A stretch of 64,000 nucleotides of DNA from Allochromatium palmeri (GCF_009720725.1 NZ_WNKT01000001.1:1-64000); one strand, 5' to 3'; shown: positions 8,306 to 16,928, counted from the first letter of the stretch. The notes: a model not told the origin generated them from the letters alone. A program made the numbers and translations.

Positions 8306-8674
8306 ATGGTAAGCAACCCGAGTCATTCCTCACGCCCGGTGTTGAATCTCCCCGAGAACACATTCGAGGAGATCGACCTGTTCGCCGACGACGCGGACAT
8401 CGAGCGTGCCTCGCGCTCGCTCAAGGCGATGTCGCATCCACTGCGTCTGAAGATCCTCTGCACGCTCGGTGATCAGGAGATCAGCGTCCAGGAGATCGTC
8501 GAGCATGTCGGCACCTCGCAGAGCAACATCTCGCAGCATCTGGCGATCCTGCGCGACAAGGGCATTCTCGCCTCGCGCAAGGATGCCAACCGCGTCTACT
8601 ATCGCGTCAGCGACAATCGCACCCTGCAACTGATCGGGATGATGCGCGAGGTTTTCTGTCATCACACCCGCTAG
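8306..8674 (+). CDS. ArsR-family regulator with SqrR/BigR-like cysteine pair
   Basis: 122 residues from the ATG at 8306. The winged helix-turn-helix is clear (LKAMSHPLRLKILCTLG; recognition helix TSQSNISQHLAILRDKG; wing SRKDANRVYYRV). There is no CxC arsenic motif. Instead Cys52 (end of KILC) and Cys118 (REVFC) are exactly 66 residues apart, the spacing of Cys41/Cys107 in SqrR and Cys42/Cys108 in BigR, which form a tetrasulfide bridge with reactive sulfur species. A rhodanese gene follows 48 bases downstream. I infer a sulfide/persulfide or thiol-redox sensor. A close paralogue is at 50597-50935. The start is uncertain, since no good Shine-Dalgarno sequence precedes it and the frame stays open further upstream. 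Confidence 0.8.
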   Translation: MVSNPSHSSRPVLNLPENTFEEIDLFADDADIERASRSLKAMSHPLRLKILCTLGDQEISVQEIVEHVGTSQSNISQHLAILRDKGILASRKDANRVYYRVSDNRTLQLIGMMREVFCHHTR

Positions 8675-8722
8675 GGCGAGCCGCCCAGCCCGATCCCCAT
8701 TCCGAACGAGACGGCTCACACC

Positions 8723-9145
8723 ATGTCACAACTCATCGAGTTCATCGGTAACCATTGGATTCTCTTTCTGGCCCTGATCGTGATCCTGGGCCTGTTGATC
8801 CACAATCTCATCGTCGGCGGCAAGGGCAGCGTTGGGCCGCTCCAGGCCACCGAGATGCTCAATCATCGCGAGGCGGTCATCATCGACGTGCGTCCGGCGG
8901 CGGACTATGCGCGCGGGCATATCATCAACGCCCTGAACATCCCGATGAACGGCTTCAACAACCAGCTGGCGACCCTGAACAAATACAAGGGCCGACCCAT
9001 CATCGTCAATTGCCGCTCCGGCGCCCAATCCTCCGTGGCCTGCGCGCACCTGCGCAAGGCCGGGTTCGAGGAGGTCTACAACCTCCAGGGCGGCATCATG
9101 GCCTGGGAGTCCGCGAGCCTGCCCCTGACACGCAAGAAACGCTGA
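8723..9145 (+). CDS. yibN: Membrane-anchored rhodanese (YibN-like)
   Basis: 140 residues: one N-terminal membrane helix (about 12-31, [20 protein letters not shown]) followed by a single rhodanese domain. The active-site loop is [10 protein letters not shown] with its persulfide-forming Cys, and the CH2-type motif ([11 protein letters not shown]) is present. It belongs to the conserved yibN-(grxC)-secB-gpsA cluster; grxC is missing here. Sulfane-sulfur transfer at the inner membrane is the family's general activity; the substrate is unknown. The dithiol ArsR gene immediately upstream makes a reactive-sulfur role plausible. Confidence 0.85.
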   Translation: MSQLIEFIGNHWILFLALIVILGLLIHNLIVGGKGSVGPLQATEMLNHREAVIIDVRPAADYARGHIINALNIPMNGFNNQLATLNKYKGRPIIVNCRSGAQSSVACAHLRKAGFEEVYNLQGGIMAWESASLPLTRKKR

Positions 9146-9212
9146 GCCATCGTGGCCCGGTGCGCACCGTCACTCGAACTATTCATTCACATCAACAGAG
9201 CTAGGTAACGGC

Positions 9213-9692
9213 ATGGCCGAAGAGCAACAGACCAACGAACGTCAATTCTCCGTACAGCGCATCTATACCAAGGACGTCTCCTTCGAGTCGCCCAACGCCC
9301 CGGATATCTTCCGTGGCGAGTGGAAACCGCACCATGAGCTCAACCTCAACACCAAGATCAACGCGCTCGACGCCGGCATCTACGAAGTCGTGCTGGAAGT
9401 GACGGTGACGGTCAAGGTCGAGGAAAAAACCGCCTTCCTGGTCGAAGTCCAGCAGGCCGGTATCTTCACCGCGCAGGGTTTCTCCGAGGACGACCTCGGG
9501 CCGCTGCTCGGCGCCTATTGCCCCAACCTGCTCTTCCCCTATGCGCGCGAGGTCGTCTCGGATCTGGTCGTCAAGGGCAGCTTCCCGCAACTGGTGTTGC
9601 AGCACGTCAACTTCGACGTCCTCTTCGCCCAGCATCAGCAGCAGGCCGCCGAGCAGGCACAGGCCGGCGGCGCTAAACCGGTTCAGCATTGA
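9213..9692 (+). CDS. secB: Protein-export chaperone SecB
   Basis: 159 residues, the usual SecB length. The conserved N-terminal strand ([19 protein letters not shown]), the central [21 protein letters not shown] region and the [17 protein letters not shown] signature are all present. SecB holds preproteins unfolded and delivers them to SecA. It lies between the rhodanese and gpsA genes, matching the gammaproteobacterial order; the SecB stop codon ends two bases before the GpsA start. Confidence 0.95.
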   Translation: MAEEQQTNERQFSVQRIYTKDVSFESPNAPDIFRGEWKPHHELNLNTKINALDAGIYEVVLEVTVTVKVEEKTAFLVEVQQAGIFTAQGFSEDDLGPLLGAYCPNLLFPYAREVVSDLVVKGSFPQLVLQHVNFDVLFAQHQQQAAEQAQAGGAKPVQH

Positions 9693-9694
9693 CT

Positions 9695-10699
9695 ATGAGC
9701 ACGCTGGCCCGGATCGCGCTGCTCGGCCCCGGCTCCTGGGGTACGGCCCTGGGGCTGCAACTGTGCCGCAACGGTCACGCGGTGCGACTCTGGGGCCATG
9801 AAGCCGCTCAGGTGGCGGCGATTCGTCGCGATGGCGAGAACCGTCACTTCCTGCCCGGTCATCCCATTCCGGCCGGGATGCAGCCAACCGACTCGCTCGA
9901 TGAAGCACTCGCGGACGCGACCGACTGTCTGGTCGTCGTTCCGAGTCAGGCGTTTCGCTCGGTCGCGCGCCAGTTGGCCGAGCGTCTGCCGTCCGGCTTT
10001 GGCGTGGCCTGGGCGACCAAGGGGCTGGACGTGGCCAGTGGTCAACTTCTGCATACGGTCGCACGCGAAGAACTCGGTGAGCGTCCGCTGGCCGTGGTCT
10101 CGGGTCCGAGCTTCGCCGGTGAGGTTGCGCGCGGGCTGCCGACGGCGGTGACGGTCGCCTCCGGTCAGGCCGAATTCGCGACCCGTTTCGCCGCCCTGCT
10201 GCACGGACAGACCTTCCGCTCCTATACCAGTCCGGATATGGTTGGCGTTGAGATCTGCGGTGCGGCCAAGAACGTGCTGGCCATCGCTACGGGAATTGCC
10301 GATGGTCTGGGCTTTGGCGCCAACACGCGCGCGGCGCTCATCACACGCGGACTGGCCGAGCTGATCCGGATCGGAACCGCGCTCGGCGGCCGGCCCGAGA
10401 CCTTCAACGGACTGGCTGGACTTGGCGATCTGGTCCTCACCTGTACCGACGATCAATCGCGCAACCGCCGGATGGGGCTGGCGCTCGCACGCGGCAAGAC
10501 CGTGGACGAGGCCAAAGCCGAGATCGGTCAGGAGGTCGAGGGCGTCGTCACGGCACTGGCCGTCCATCGTCTCGCCAAGCGGCTTGGCATCGAGATGCCG
10601 ATCAGCGAGCAGGTCTATCGTGTGCTTCATGAGGGCGTCTCGCCGGCCGAGGCCACGCGCGCGCTTCTGGAGCGCGAACCCAAGCCCGAGTTCGTCTAA
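9695..10699 (+). CDS. gpsA: NAD(P)-dependent glycerol-3-phosphate dehydrogenase
   Basis: 334 residues from the ATG at 9695 (a TTG two codons earlier, overlapping the secB stop, is less likely). The N-terminal Rossmann motif GPGSWGTALG is complete, and the catalytic-lysine segment GAAKNVLAIATG and the helical domain motif GLGDLVLTCTDDQSRNR are present. It reduces dihydroxyacetone phosphate to sn-glycerol-3-phosphate for phospholipid synthesis in the cytoplasm. It closes the yibN-secB-gpsA cluster. Confidence 0.95.
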   Translation: MSTLARIALLGPGSWGTALGLQLCRNGHAVRLWGHEAAQVAAIRRDGENRHFLPGHPIPAGMQPTDSLDEALADATDCLVVVPSQAFRSVARQLAERLPSGFGVAWATKGLDVASGQLLHTVAREELGERPLAVVSGPSFAGEVARGLPTAVTVASGQAEFATRFAALLHGQTFRSYTSPDMVGVEICGAAKNVLAIATGIADGLGFGANTRAALITRGLAELIRIGTALGGRPETFNGLAGLGDLVLTCTDDQSRNRRMGLALARGKTVDEAKAEIGQEVEGVVTALAVHRLAKRLGIEMPISEQVYRVLHEGVSPAEATRALLEREPKPEFV

Positions 10700-10734
10700 C
10701 GCCGCGTCCGCAATGGCCGGTGTCGTGTGTTGAT

Positions 10735-10748
10735 TTGACCTACATCAA
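10735..10748 (+). promoter_or_regulatory. FNR/DNR-like box upstream of hcp
   Basis: TTGAC-CTAC-ATCAA matches the Crp/FNR-family consensus TTGAY-N4-RTCAA at all defined positions. It lies 70 bases upstream of the hcp start codon. Hcp genes in many proteobacteria are controlled by FNR, DNR or HcpR through such sites, so anaerobic or nitric oxide control is the likely meaning. Confidence 0.6.
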
Positions 10749-10818
10749 GTCGCTCAGCGCCGCTTGCTGACATGCTTGTCTCATCGAACCCATCCGTCCG
10801 AACGAGAGCGAGCCTGTC

Positions 10819-12447
10819 ATGAGTATGTTCTGTTTCCAGTGCGAAGAAGCGTCCAAGGGTTTTGGTTGCACCACCAAGGGTGTCTGCGGCAAGCATTCCA
10901 AGACCGCCCATTTGCAGGATCTGCTGGTCTATCTGCTCAAGGGACTGGCCGTGGTCGCCGAGGATGCGGCCCGGCAGGGCCGGCCTGATCCGGGCGTGGG
11001 TCTGTTCATCACCCAGGCGTTGTTCATGACCATCACCAACGCCAATTTCGACGACGCGCGGCTCAAAGACCGGATTCAGGCCATCATTGCCCGCCGCGAG
11101 GCGCTCAAGGCATCCATCGGCTATGCCGGCGATCTGGATGCCGTCAACTGGATCGGCACGCCCGATCAATACGAGACCAAGGCCCTGGTCGTCGGCGTGC
11201 TGTCGCAGGCCGACGAGGACGTGCGCTCGCTGCACGAACTCCTGGTCTATGGTCTCAAGGGCATGGCCGCCTATACCGATCATGCCGCCGTCCTCGGCTT
11301 CGAGCAGCCCGAGATCTATGACTTCATGGTTGCCGCCCTGGCCGCCTCGCTGACCGAATCCGACATCCAGACCCTGATCGGCTGGGTGCTCAGGTGCGGC
11401 GAGTTCGGCGTGACCGCCATGGCGCTGCTCGATGAGGCGAACACCACCGCCTACGGCAACCCCGAGATCACCAAGGTCAATCTCGGCGTGCGCGATAATC
11501 CCGGCATCCTCATCTCCGGGCACGACCTCAAGGACATGGAGGAACTGCTCAAGCAGACCGAGGGCACCGGCATCGATGTCTACACCCACAGCGAGATGCT
11601 GCCGGCGCACTATTATCCGGCGTTCAAGAAGTACGCACACTTCGTCGGCAACTATGGCAACGCCTGGTGGGAACAGGACACGGAGTTCGCGTCCTTCAAC
11701 GGCCCGATCCTGATGACCACCAACTGCATCACGCCGGTCAAGGACGCCTATCGCGATCGGATCTTTACCACGGGTCAGGCCGGTTGGCCGGGCGCCATGC
11801 ACATCGCCGACCGTCCCGAGGGTGGCGCCAAGGACTTCTCGCCGCTGATCGAGCGCGCCCGCAGTTGCGCGCCGCCAACTGAGCTGGAGCAGGGCGAGAT
11901 CCTCGGTGGCTTTGCCCATGCACAGGTGATGACACTGGCCGACACCGTGATCGAAGCCGTCAAGTCGGGCGCCATCAAGCGCTTCGTTGTCATGGGCGGT
12001 TGCGACGGACGTCACAAGTCGCGCTCTTATTACACCGATGTCGCCAAGGCGCTGCCCAAGGAGGCCGTGATCCTCACCGCCGGCTGTGCCAAGTATCGGT
12101 ACAACAAGCTCGATCTCGGCGACATCAACGGCATCCCGCGTCTGCTCGATGCCGGACAGTGCAACGACTCCTATTCGCTGGCCATTATCGCCCTGAAGCT
12201 CAAGGAGGCGTTCGGACTCGACGACATCAACGAACTGCCGATCTCCTACGATATCGCCTGGTACGAACAGAAGGCGATCATCGTGCTCCTGGCGCTGCTG
12301 CATCTGGGCGTCAAGCACATCCGGCTCGGACCGACCCTGCCGGCCTTCCTGTCGCCGAACGTGGCCAAGGTGCTGATCGAGAACTTCGACATCAAGCCGA
12401 TCGGCGATATCGAAGAAGACGTGCGGGCGATGATGGCTGCCGCCTGA
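10819..12447 (+). CDS. hcp: Hybrid cluster protein (hydroxylamine/NO reductase), class I
   Basis: 542 residues. The N-terminal iron-sulfur motif is C5-x2-C8-x8-C17-x5-C23, the compact class I pattern typical of anaerobes, not the enterobacterial class II pattern. Later segments carry the hybrid-cluster ligands: [31 protein letters not shown] and GQCNDSYS. The cytoplasmic protein reduces NO or hydroxylamine and protects against nitrosative stress. No hcr reductase gene is adjacent. An FNR/DNR-like box lies upstream and a long inverted repeat lies directly downstream. Confidence 0.95.
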   Translation: MSMFCFQCEEASKGFGCTTKGVCGKHSKTAHLQDLLVYLLKGLAVVAEDAARQGRPDPGVGLFITQALFMTITNANFDDARLKDRIQAIIARREALKASIGYAGDLDAVNWIGTPDQYETKALVVGVLSQADEDVRSLHELLVYGLKGMAAYTDHAAVLGFEQPEIYDFMVAALAASLTESDIQTLIGWVLRCGEFGVTAMALLDEANTTAYGNPEITKVNLGVRDNPGILISGHDLKDMEELLKQTEGTGIDVYTHSEMLPAHYYPAFKKYAHFVGNYGNAWWEQDTEFASFNGPILMTTNCITPVKDAYRDRIFTTGQAGWPGAMHIADRPEGGAKDFSPLIERARSCAPPTELEQGEILGGFAHAQVMTLADTVIEAVKSGAIKRFVVMGGCDGRHKSRSYYTDVAKALPKEAVILTAGCAKYRYNKLDLGDINGIPRLLDAGQCNDSYSLAIIALKLKEAFGLDDINELPISYDIAWYEQKAIIVLLALLHLGVKHIRLGPTLPAFLSPNVAKVLIENFDIKPIGDIEEDVRAMMAAA

Positions 12448-12465
12448 GTCGACAGCGCGTCCAAT

Positions 12466-12517
12466 TCGGTCAGCGTGCATGACAGACGGCGGATGAGGCG
12501 TCTGAATCGCTGACCGA
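12466..12517. repeat. 52-base nested inverted repeat after hcp
   Basis: TCGGTCAGCG (12466-12475) pairs perfectly with CGCTGACCGA (12508-12517); inside it CAGACG (12483-12488) pairs with CGTCTG (12499-12504). The double stem begins 18 bases after the hcp stop. There is no U-tract, so it may be a 3' stabilising or attenuating structure rather than a classical terminator. Confidence 0.7.
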
Positions 12518-12571
12518 TCCTCCGCATTGGTACATACTGCGCACTCTTGTATCCAACGGGAGGTATGGCCG

Positions 12572-14440
12572 ATGCGCTACGCGATTCGCTTCACGATCTT
12601 CATGGCCCTGGGTGGGCTACTAGATCTGTCAGTGGCCGGGGCCGCGACGCTCATTGCCGATCCGCCATCGCCACAACCCGCTGGCACCACCATCACCTTT
12701 ACCATCGACGGAGACGGAGCCGCGAACGCGCTCTACCGTTTGAGCGTCGGGTCCGCGCTGGGGCCGGATCAGCCCGAGGTCGTCTACGATGGTTCGCGCG
12801 ACAACGTCCTGGAGTGGACGCGGATCGATCCCGGTGTCTATCGCGTCGTGGCGACGGTCCTGAATACCGAGACCGGCGAGGAGCAGGTCGCCGAGCAACG
12901 CTTCAATATTGAACCGGCCGTACCGCCACTGACACCCTGGGCCGTGGCGCTGCCGACGTCCAATCCGCTGGTGGCGCTCTATGTCGCGCCGCCCTGTCCG
13001 CCGCCGGCGCGGATGCGCGTGCGTTTCGAGGCGCCGGGCGACGGTCAGGACTGGACGACCAGCCCGAAACGCTGCGAGCCGGGCGTGCCACTGCATTTCC
13101 AGGTAGCCGGGATGCGTGAACAGACCCGCTATCGGATGTGGCACGAGATCCTCGGCCCCGGCGAGGCGGTGATCGTCCGTTCAGACCCGCTCGATTTCAC
13201 CACCGGCACGGCGTTGATCACGATCTCGGAGGCCCGGATCACGCCCGCCGACACCGCCTGGGACGGGACGCCCGAACCTCTGATCTGGAACTCGACCCTC
13301 ATCGGCAATCCGACGCTCGGACTGGATCCTTATATCCATGCGACCGATCTCGCGGGCCGGCTGGTCTGGTATCTGGACACCCCAACCTGGGCGGTGCGGC
13401 CAAGTCACGGCGGTACGCTCTGGGTCATCCGGCCCGACCCGCTTAGCGGCATCCGTGACACGGTTCTTGCCAAGGTGGATCTGCTCGGTCAGGTCATCAA
13501 GCAGACCCGTGTCGAGGCGCTCAACCGTCAGCTCGCGCAACTCGGGTATGCGGATCGCATCAACGACATCCATCACGACGTGCGCGACCTGCCCAATGGC
13601 CAGATCGCCTTCATCTCGACAGTCGAGCGCCTGGTGACGGATGTGCAGGGGCCGGGCACGGTCTCGGTACTCGGCGACATGATCCTGGTCGTCGACCAGA
13701 ACTTCGTGATTCAGTGGGTCTGGAACGGCTGGGATCATCTGGACCCGACCCGACTGGCGACGCTCGATGAGGTCTGCCTGATCGGCATGGCCGGCTGTCC
13801 GCCCTTCCATCTGGCCGAGCAGTCCAACGACTGGATGCACGCCAACAGCCTGGCCTATACGCCGGACGGCAATCTGATCCTCTCGGTCAGGCATCAGGAC
13901 TGGATCGTCAAGGTGCAGTACGCCGATGGCGCCGGGGATGGGCGCGTCCTCTGGCGGCTTGGACCCGAGGGCGATTTTGCGCTGATCGGCGGCGAGTCCG
14001 ACGACTGGTTCTCGCACACCCATGATGCGAGCTTCATCAGTGAAAACCGCCTGCTGGTCTACGACAACAGCAATCAGCGTTGCACCGCCGAGACGCCGTC
14101 CCCAGACTGTCAGAGTCGCGGGCAGGTGTGGGAGATCGATGAACAGGCGATGACGGCTGAATTGGTCTTTAACCGGGATCTCGGTGAATTTGCCTTCGCC
14201 GTCGGCTCAGCGCAGCGACTGCTGAGCGGCGATTACTGGTTCAACTCCGGAATGCTCGGCAGCTTCGCCGCGCCGCGCGCGACCTTGCTGGAAGCTGGAC
14301 CGGATGGTGTGATGCGGCGCCAGATCGAACTCGATATGCTCCACTATCGATCCTATCGTCTGCGCGATCTCTATTCGGTGCCGCCGGCCTGGGATGTGCC
14401 CGCCTGGAACAGCCATGCCGGAGAACCGTCTTTTTGGTAG
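12572..14440 (+). CDS. Periplasmic arylsulfate sulfotransferase (ASST family)
   Basis: 622 residues from the ATG at 12572, which has GGGAGG 8 bases upstream and opens a Sec signal peptide (RYAIRFTIFMALGGLL, likely cut near AGA). An N-terminal beta domain is followed by a six-bladed propeller. ASST motifs are clear: DIHHDVRDLPNG, NDWMHANSLAYTPDGN, LILSVRHQDWIVKV and SHTHDASF, containing the conserved histidines and arginine that in E. coli ASST include the sulfo-histidine and substrate-binding residues. Such enzymes move sulfuryl groups between phenolic compounds without PAPS. The usual dsbL/dsbI partners are not adjacent. Substrate unknown. Confidence 0.85.
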   Translation: MRYAIRFTIFMALGGLLDLSVAGAATLIADPPSPQPAGTTITFTIDGDGAANALYRLSVGSALGPDQPEVVYDGSRDNVLEWTRIDPGVYRVVATVLNTETGEEQVAEQRFNIEPAVPPLTPWAVALPTSNPLVALYVAPPCPPPARMRVRFEAPGDGQDWTTSPKRCEPGVPLHFQVAGMREQTRYRMWHEILGPGEAVIVRSDPLDFTTGTALITISEARITPADTAWDGTPEPLIWNSTLIGNPTLGLDPYIHATDLAGRLVWYLDTPTWAVRPSHGGTLWVIRPDPLSGIRDTVLAKVDLLGQVIKQTRVEALNRQLAQLGYADRINDIHHDVRDLPNGQIAFISTVERLVTDVQGPGTVSVLGDMILVVDQNFVIQWVWNGWDHLDPTRLATLDEVCLIGMAGCPPFHLAEQSNDWMHANSLAYTPDGNLILSVRHQDWIVKVQYADGAGDGRVLWRLGPEGDFALIGGESDDWFSHTHDASFISENRLLVYDNSNQRCTAETPSPDCQSRGQVWEIDEQAMTAELVFNRDLGEFAFAVGSAQRLLSGDYWFNSGMLGSFAAPRATLLEAGPDGVMRRQIELDMLHYRSYRLRDLYSVPPAWDVPAWNSHAGEPSFW

Positions 14441-14493
14441 GTCGTTGCGTGTGGTCCGGGCGCCGATCGAGAGCGGCGATTTCTTCGGACACA

Positions 14494-14520
14494 AAAAAGG
14501 CCGCAGAACGCGGCCTTTTT
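14494..14520. terminator. Bidirectional intrinsic terminator
   Basis: GGCCGC / GCGGCC stem around a 5-base loop, flanked by A6 on the left and T5 on the right, so it can act for both the arylsulfotransferase gene (plus) and the RRM gene (minus) that converge here. Confidence 0.85.
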
Positions 14521-14553
14521 CAGCAACAGCCCGCAATGGGCTGGAGCCGGCTG

Positions 14554-14835
14554 TTACCAGCGCTGACCACCGCCGCTACGCGACGGACGGTCAGAGCGTG
14601 GCTTGGCCTGGTTGACGCGCAGCGGACGCCCCTTGAGCGGGGTCTCGTTCAGACCCTTGATGGCCGCGTCGGCCTCGGAATTGCTGGGCATTTCGACGAA
14701 AGCGAAGCCCTTGGAATCACCGGTGAACTTATCGGTGATGAGGTTTGCACTCTCGACATTGCCGTAGGCACCGAAAGCCTCGCGCAGATCATCTTGGGTC
14801 ACGCTATAGGCCAGGTTGCCAACATAAATATTCAT
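14554..14835 (-). CDS. RRM-type RNA-binding protein
   Basis: 93 residues from the ATG at 14835; the family invariably begins MNIYVGNL, which decides this start. A single RNA recognition motif carries RNP2 (IYVGNL) and RNP1 (KGFAFVEM), then a short Arg/Ser/Gly-rich tail (SDRPSRSGGGQRW). Bacterial proteins of this type are often cold-induced and bind single-stranded RNA. It lies directly downstream of the DEAD-box helicase rhlE on the same strand, which suggests a shared role in RNA remodelling. Confidence 0.92.
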   Translation of the reverse strand: MNIYVGNLAYSVTQDDLREAFGAYGNVESANLITDKFTGDSKGFAFVEMPSNSEADAAIKGLNETPLKGRPLRVNQAKPRSDRPSRSGGGQRW

Positions 14836-14970
14836 CAGTCTCGGTCTCTTGGGGAACTGCGCATCGATCAAAAGGAACTCCGGTGCCGGCCGATGCGCCC
14901 GCTGGCTGGAGTGGGTGCGGTTCAGCCTGAGCCGTTCCGCGAAACTGTTGTAAACGCTAAGCCGTCGCGA

Positions 14971-16287
14971 TCAAACCGTGGCGCGCGGGCGTGATCCGCC
15001 GCTGCGTCCACCGGGCTTGCGTGCATGACTGCGCGGATGCTGGGTCTGGCCGCGATTGCCGCCCTGGTCGCGTGCGTCGGAGCGCGGTCGGGCGTGATGC
15101 TTGCGCGGCGCTTGTGACTGACGGCGCTGATCGGCCTGGAGCGTCTCGTCGGTCGAGCCGCGTTCCTCGAAGCCGTCGATGCGCTGGACTTCGATGCGGC
15201 GCCCGAGCACACGCTCGATGCCAGCCAGGAGTCCACGTTCGTCGGGGCTGATCAGCGACACGGCGGTGCCGTCCGAGCCGGCGCGGCCGGTGCGGCCGAT
15301 GCGGTGCACATAGTCCTCGGGCACGTTCGGCAGCTCGAAGTTGACTACATGCGGCAGACGGTCGATGTCGAGTCCGCGGGCAGCGATATCGGTGGCGACC
15401 AGAGCGCGCAGGGTGCCGCTCTTGAAGTCGGCAAGGGCGCGGGTGCGGGCACCCTGGCTCTTGTTGCCGTGGATGGCGGCGGCGGTGATGCCGTCGCGTC
15501 CGAGCTGTTCGGCCAGCCGGTTGGCGCCGTGCTTGGTACGGGTGAAGATCAGCACCTGCTGCCAGTCGCCCTGCAGAATCAGATGTGAGAGCAGCGAGCG
15601 CTTGGCGTCGCGGGCCACCGGATGGACCACCTGGGTCACGGTCTCGGCGGCGGTATTGCGCGGTGCGACATCGATGCGCTGCGGGTCGCGCAGCAGGCCG
15701 ATGGCCAGTTGCTCGATTTCGCGTGAATAGGTGGCCGAGAACAGCAGATTCTGACGTTTGGACGGCAGCAGCTTGAGCACACGGCGGATGTCATGGATGA
15801 AGCCCATGTCGAGCATCCGATCGGCTTCGTCGAGGACGAAAAACTCGATGGCGGAGAGATCGACATTGCCCTGACCGATATGGTCGAGCAGTCGGCCCGG
15901 CGTGGCGACCAGGATATCGACACCGCGACGCAGGGCTGTGGTCTGCGGGCCCAGGCCGACGCCGCCGAAGATCTGGAGCGCGCGCAGCGGCAGATGCTGG
16001 CCATAGGTACTGACGCTTTCGCCGACCTGGGCCGCGAGTTCGCGGGTCGGGGTCAGAACCAGGGCGCGCGGGGTCCGCTGACGTGGATTGGACTGACTCA
16101 GCCGATGCAGCATCGGTAGGGTAAAGGCGGCGGTCTTGCCGGTGCCGGTCTGGGCGGCAGCGAGGACATCGCGGCGAGCCAGAATGGCGGGAATCGCTTT
16201 GGATTGGATCGGCGTGGGCTGGGTATAGCCCTGCGCGGCGATCGCGCGCAGCAGTTCGGCCGAAAGGCCGAGCGCAGAAAACGACAT
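14971..16287 (-). CDS. rhlE: DEAD-box ATP-dependent RNA helicase RhlE
   Basis: 438 residues. It shows the Q motif (GYTQPTPIQ), Walker [22 protein letters not shown] in [14 protein letters not shown] in [16 protein letters not shown] and [10 protein letters not shown]. The C-terminal tail after about residue 375 is basic and disordered (Arg/His/Gln-rich), typical of RhlE. It is expected to unwind short RNA duplexes in ribosome assembly or mRNA decay, often at low temperature. The Shine-Dalgarno sequence (AGGAG, 5 bases before ATG) lies in the 3' arm of a perfect hairpin, described separately. Confidence 0.93.
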   Translation of the reverse strand: MSFSALGLSAELLRAIAAQGYTQPTPIQSKAIPAILARRDVLAAAQTGTGKTAAFTLPMLHRLSQSNPRQRTPRALVLTPTRELAAQVGESVSTYGQHLPLRALQIFGGVGLGPQTTALRRGVDILVATPGRLLDHIGQGNVDLSAIEFFVLDEADRMLDMGFIHDIRRVLKLLPSKRQNLLFSATYSREIEQLAIGLLRDPQRIDVAPRNTAAETVTQVVHPVARDAKRSLLSHLILQGDWQQVLIFTRTKHGANRLAEQLGRDGITAAAIHGNKSQGARTRALADFKSGTLRALVATDIAARGLDIDRLPHVVNFELPNVPEDYVHRIGRTGRAGSDGTAVSLISPDERGLLAGIERVLGRRIEVQRIDGFEERGSTDETLQADQRRQSQAPRKHHARPRSDARDQGGNRGQTQHPRSHARKPGGRSGGSRPRATV

Positions 16288-16293
16288 GAATGC

Positions 16294-16315
16294 TCCTGGG
16301 TCGGCCTACCCAGGA
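16294..16315 (-). promoter_or_regulatory. Hairpin sequestering the rhlE ribosome binding site
   Basis: On the minus strand TCCTGGGT (16315-16308), a six-base loop and ACCCAGGA (16301-16294) form a perfect 8-bp stem. Its 3' arm contains AGGA of the rhlE Shine-Dalgarno sequence AGGAG, which ends 5 bases before the ATG at 16287. This geometry can block ribosome entry until melted, by temperature, a protein or RhlE itself. The role is inferred. Confidence 0.6.
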
Positions 16316-16432
16316 ATCGTCTGGGCCGGTCTAGGCGTAGGGTACGTATGAGTCGCGACGGGTGAGCCTTGGGCGGGAGATCAACCGAAAGACGGGCCGC
16401 GCCGACCGGATGGCGCGTGATGTTGAGCCGCC

Positions 16433-16460
16433 ACCATACGCGAATTCGCGGCGAATGCAA
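16433..16460 (-). promoter_or_regulatory. Candidate rhlE promoter with palindromic spacer
   Basis: On the minus strand TTGCAT (16460-16455) and TATGGT (16438-16433) are separated by 16 bases, a fair sigma-70 match. Twelve of those 16 bases (16439-16450) form the perfect palindrome CGCGAATTCGCG, a possible operator. Transcription would start about 140 bases upstream of rhlE, leaving a leader that ends in the hairpin. Confidence 0.4.
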
Positions 16461-16488
16461 TCACTATTTTCGACGCCGTCGACGCGGC

Positions 16489-16839
16489 TCAATCAGGGAT
16501 TGTGAGTTCGAGGTTCGCCAGCAGGAGTTCGTCGCCACTGACCAGCCGGGTCTGGAAGGCCCCACAGGCTCCGCAGAGCAGCCGGTTCGGACGTGCCTCG
16601 GTCTCGGCGCCACAGAGGTTACACTGCACCCGGACCTCGGCCGGCTCGATGACGAGTTCGGCGTCCTCGGCGAGGGTGCCGACCGCGACGAGCGGATAGG
16701 CCTGCTGGAGCAGCATCGGCTCGACGCCCGCGAGCGGGCCGACCTTGAGCCGGATGCGATCGACACGGCTCGCGCCATGCTCGCGGGCGATGCCCGTCAC
16801 CTGATCGATGAGCGCCTGACAGAGTGAGAGTTCGTGCAT
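16489..16839 (-). CDS. hypA: Hydrogenase nickel-insertion protein HypA
   Basis: 116 residues beginning MHEL, where the N-terminal amine and His2 bind nickel. The zinc domain has two CxxC motifs (CNLCG and CGACG). HypA delivers nickel to NiFe-hydrogenase large subunits with HypB and SlyD. It is separated by about 39 kb from hypCDE in this window and has no hydrogenase genes beside it. It is transcribed divergently from lemA. Confidence 0.93.
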   Translation of the reverse strand: MHELSLCQALIDQVTGIAREHGASRVDRIRLKVGPLAGVEPMLLQQAYPLVAVGTLAEDAELVIEPAEVRVQCNLCGAETEARPNRLLCGACGAFQTRLVSGDELLLANLELTIPD

Positions 16840-16868
16840 CGTTTACTCGCTATGACCATGATGGCGAG

Positions 16869-16880
16869 CAGTCTAGACTG
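16869..16880. promoter_or_regulatory. 12-bp perfect palindrome between hypA and lemA
   Basis: CAGTCTAGACTG is fully self-complementary, centred on CTAG, and sits in the 89-base gap between divergent hypA and lemA. It could be an operator; chance occurrence cannot be excluded. Confidence 0.3.
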
Positions 16881-16928
16881 ATGTCGCCAAGACGCCAACG
16901 CTTCGCTGTCACACTCTGGAGAAAACCC

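Noticed and set aside
10696-12480. 594-codon open frame opposite hcp
   Set aside because: Antisense to the fully motif-supported hybrid cluster protein; composition is the typical complement shadow and it shows no recognisable domain.
14434-14994. Plus-strand frame over the RRM gene and terminator
   Set aside because: It reads through a strong bidirectional terminator and is antisense to the RRM protein.
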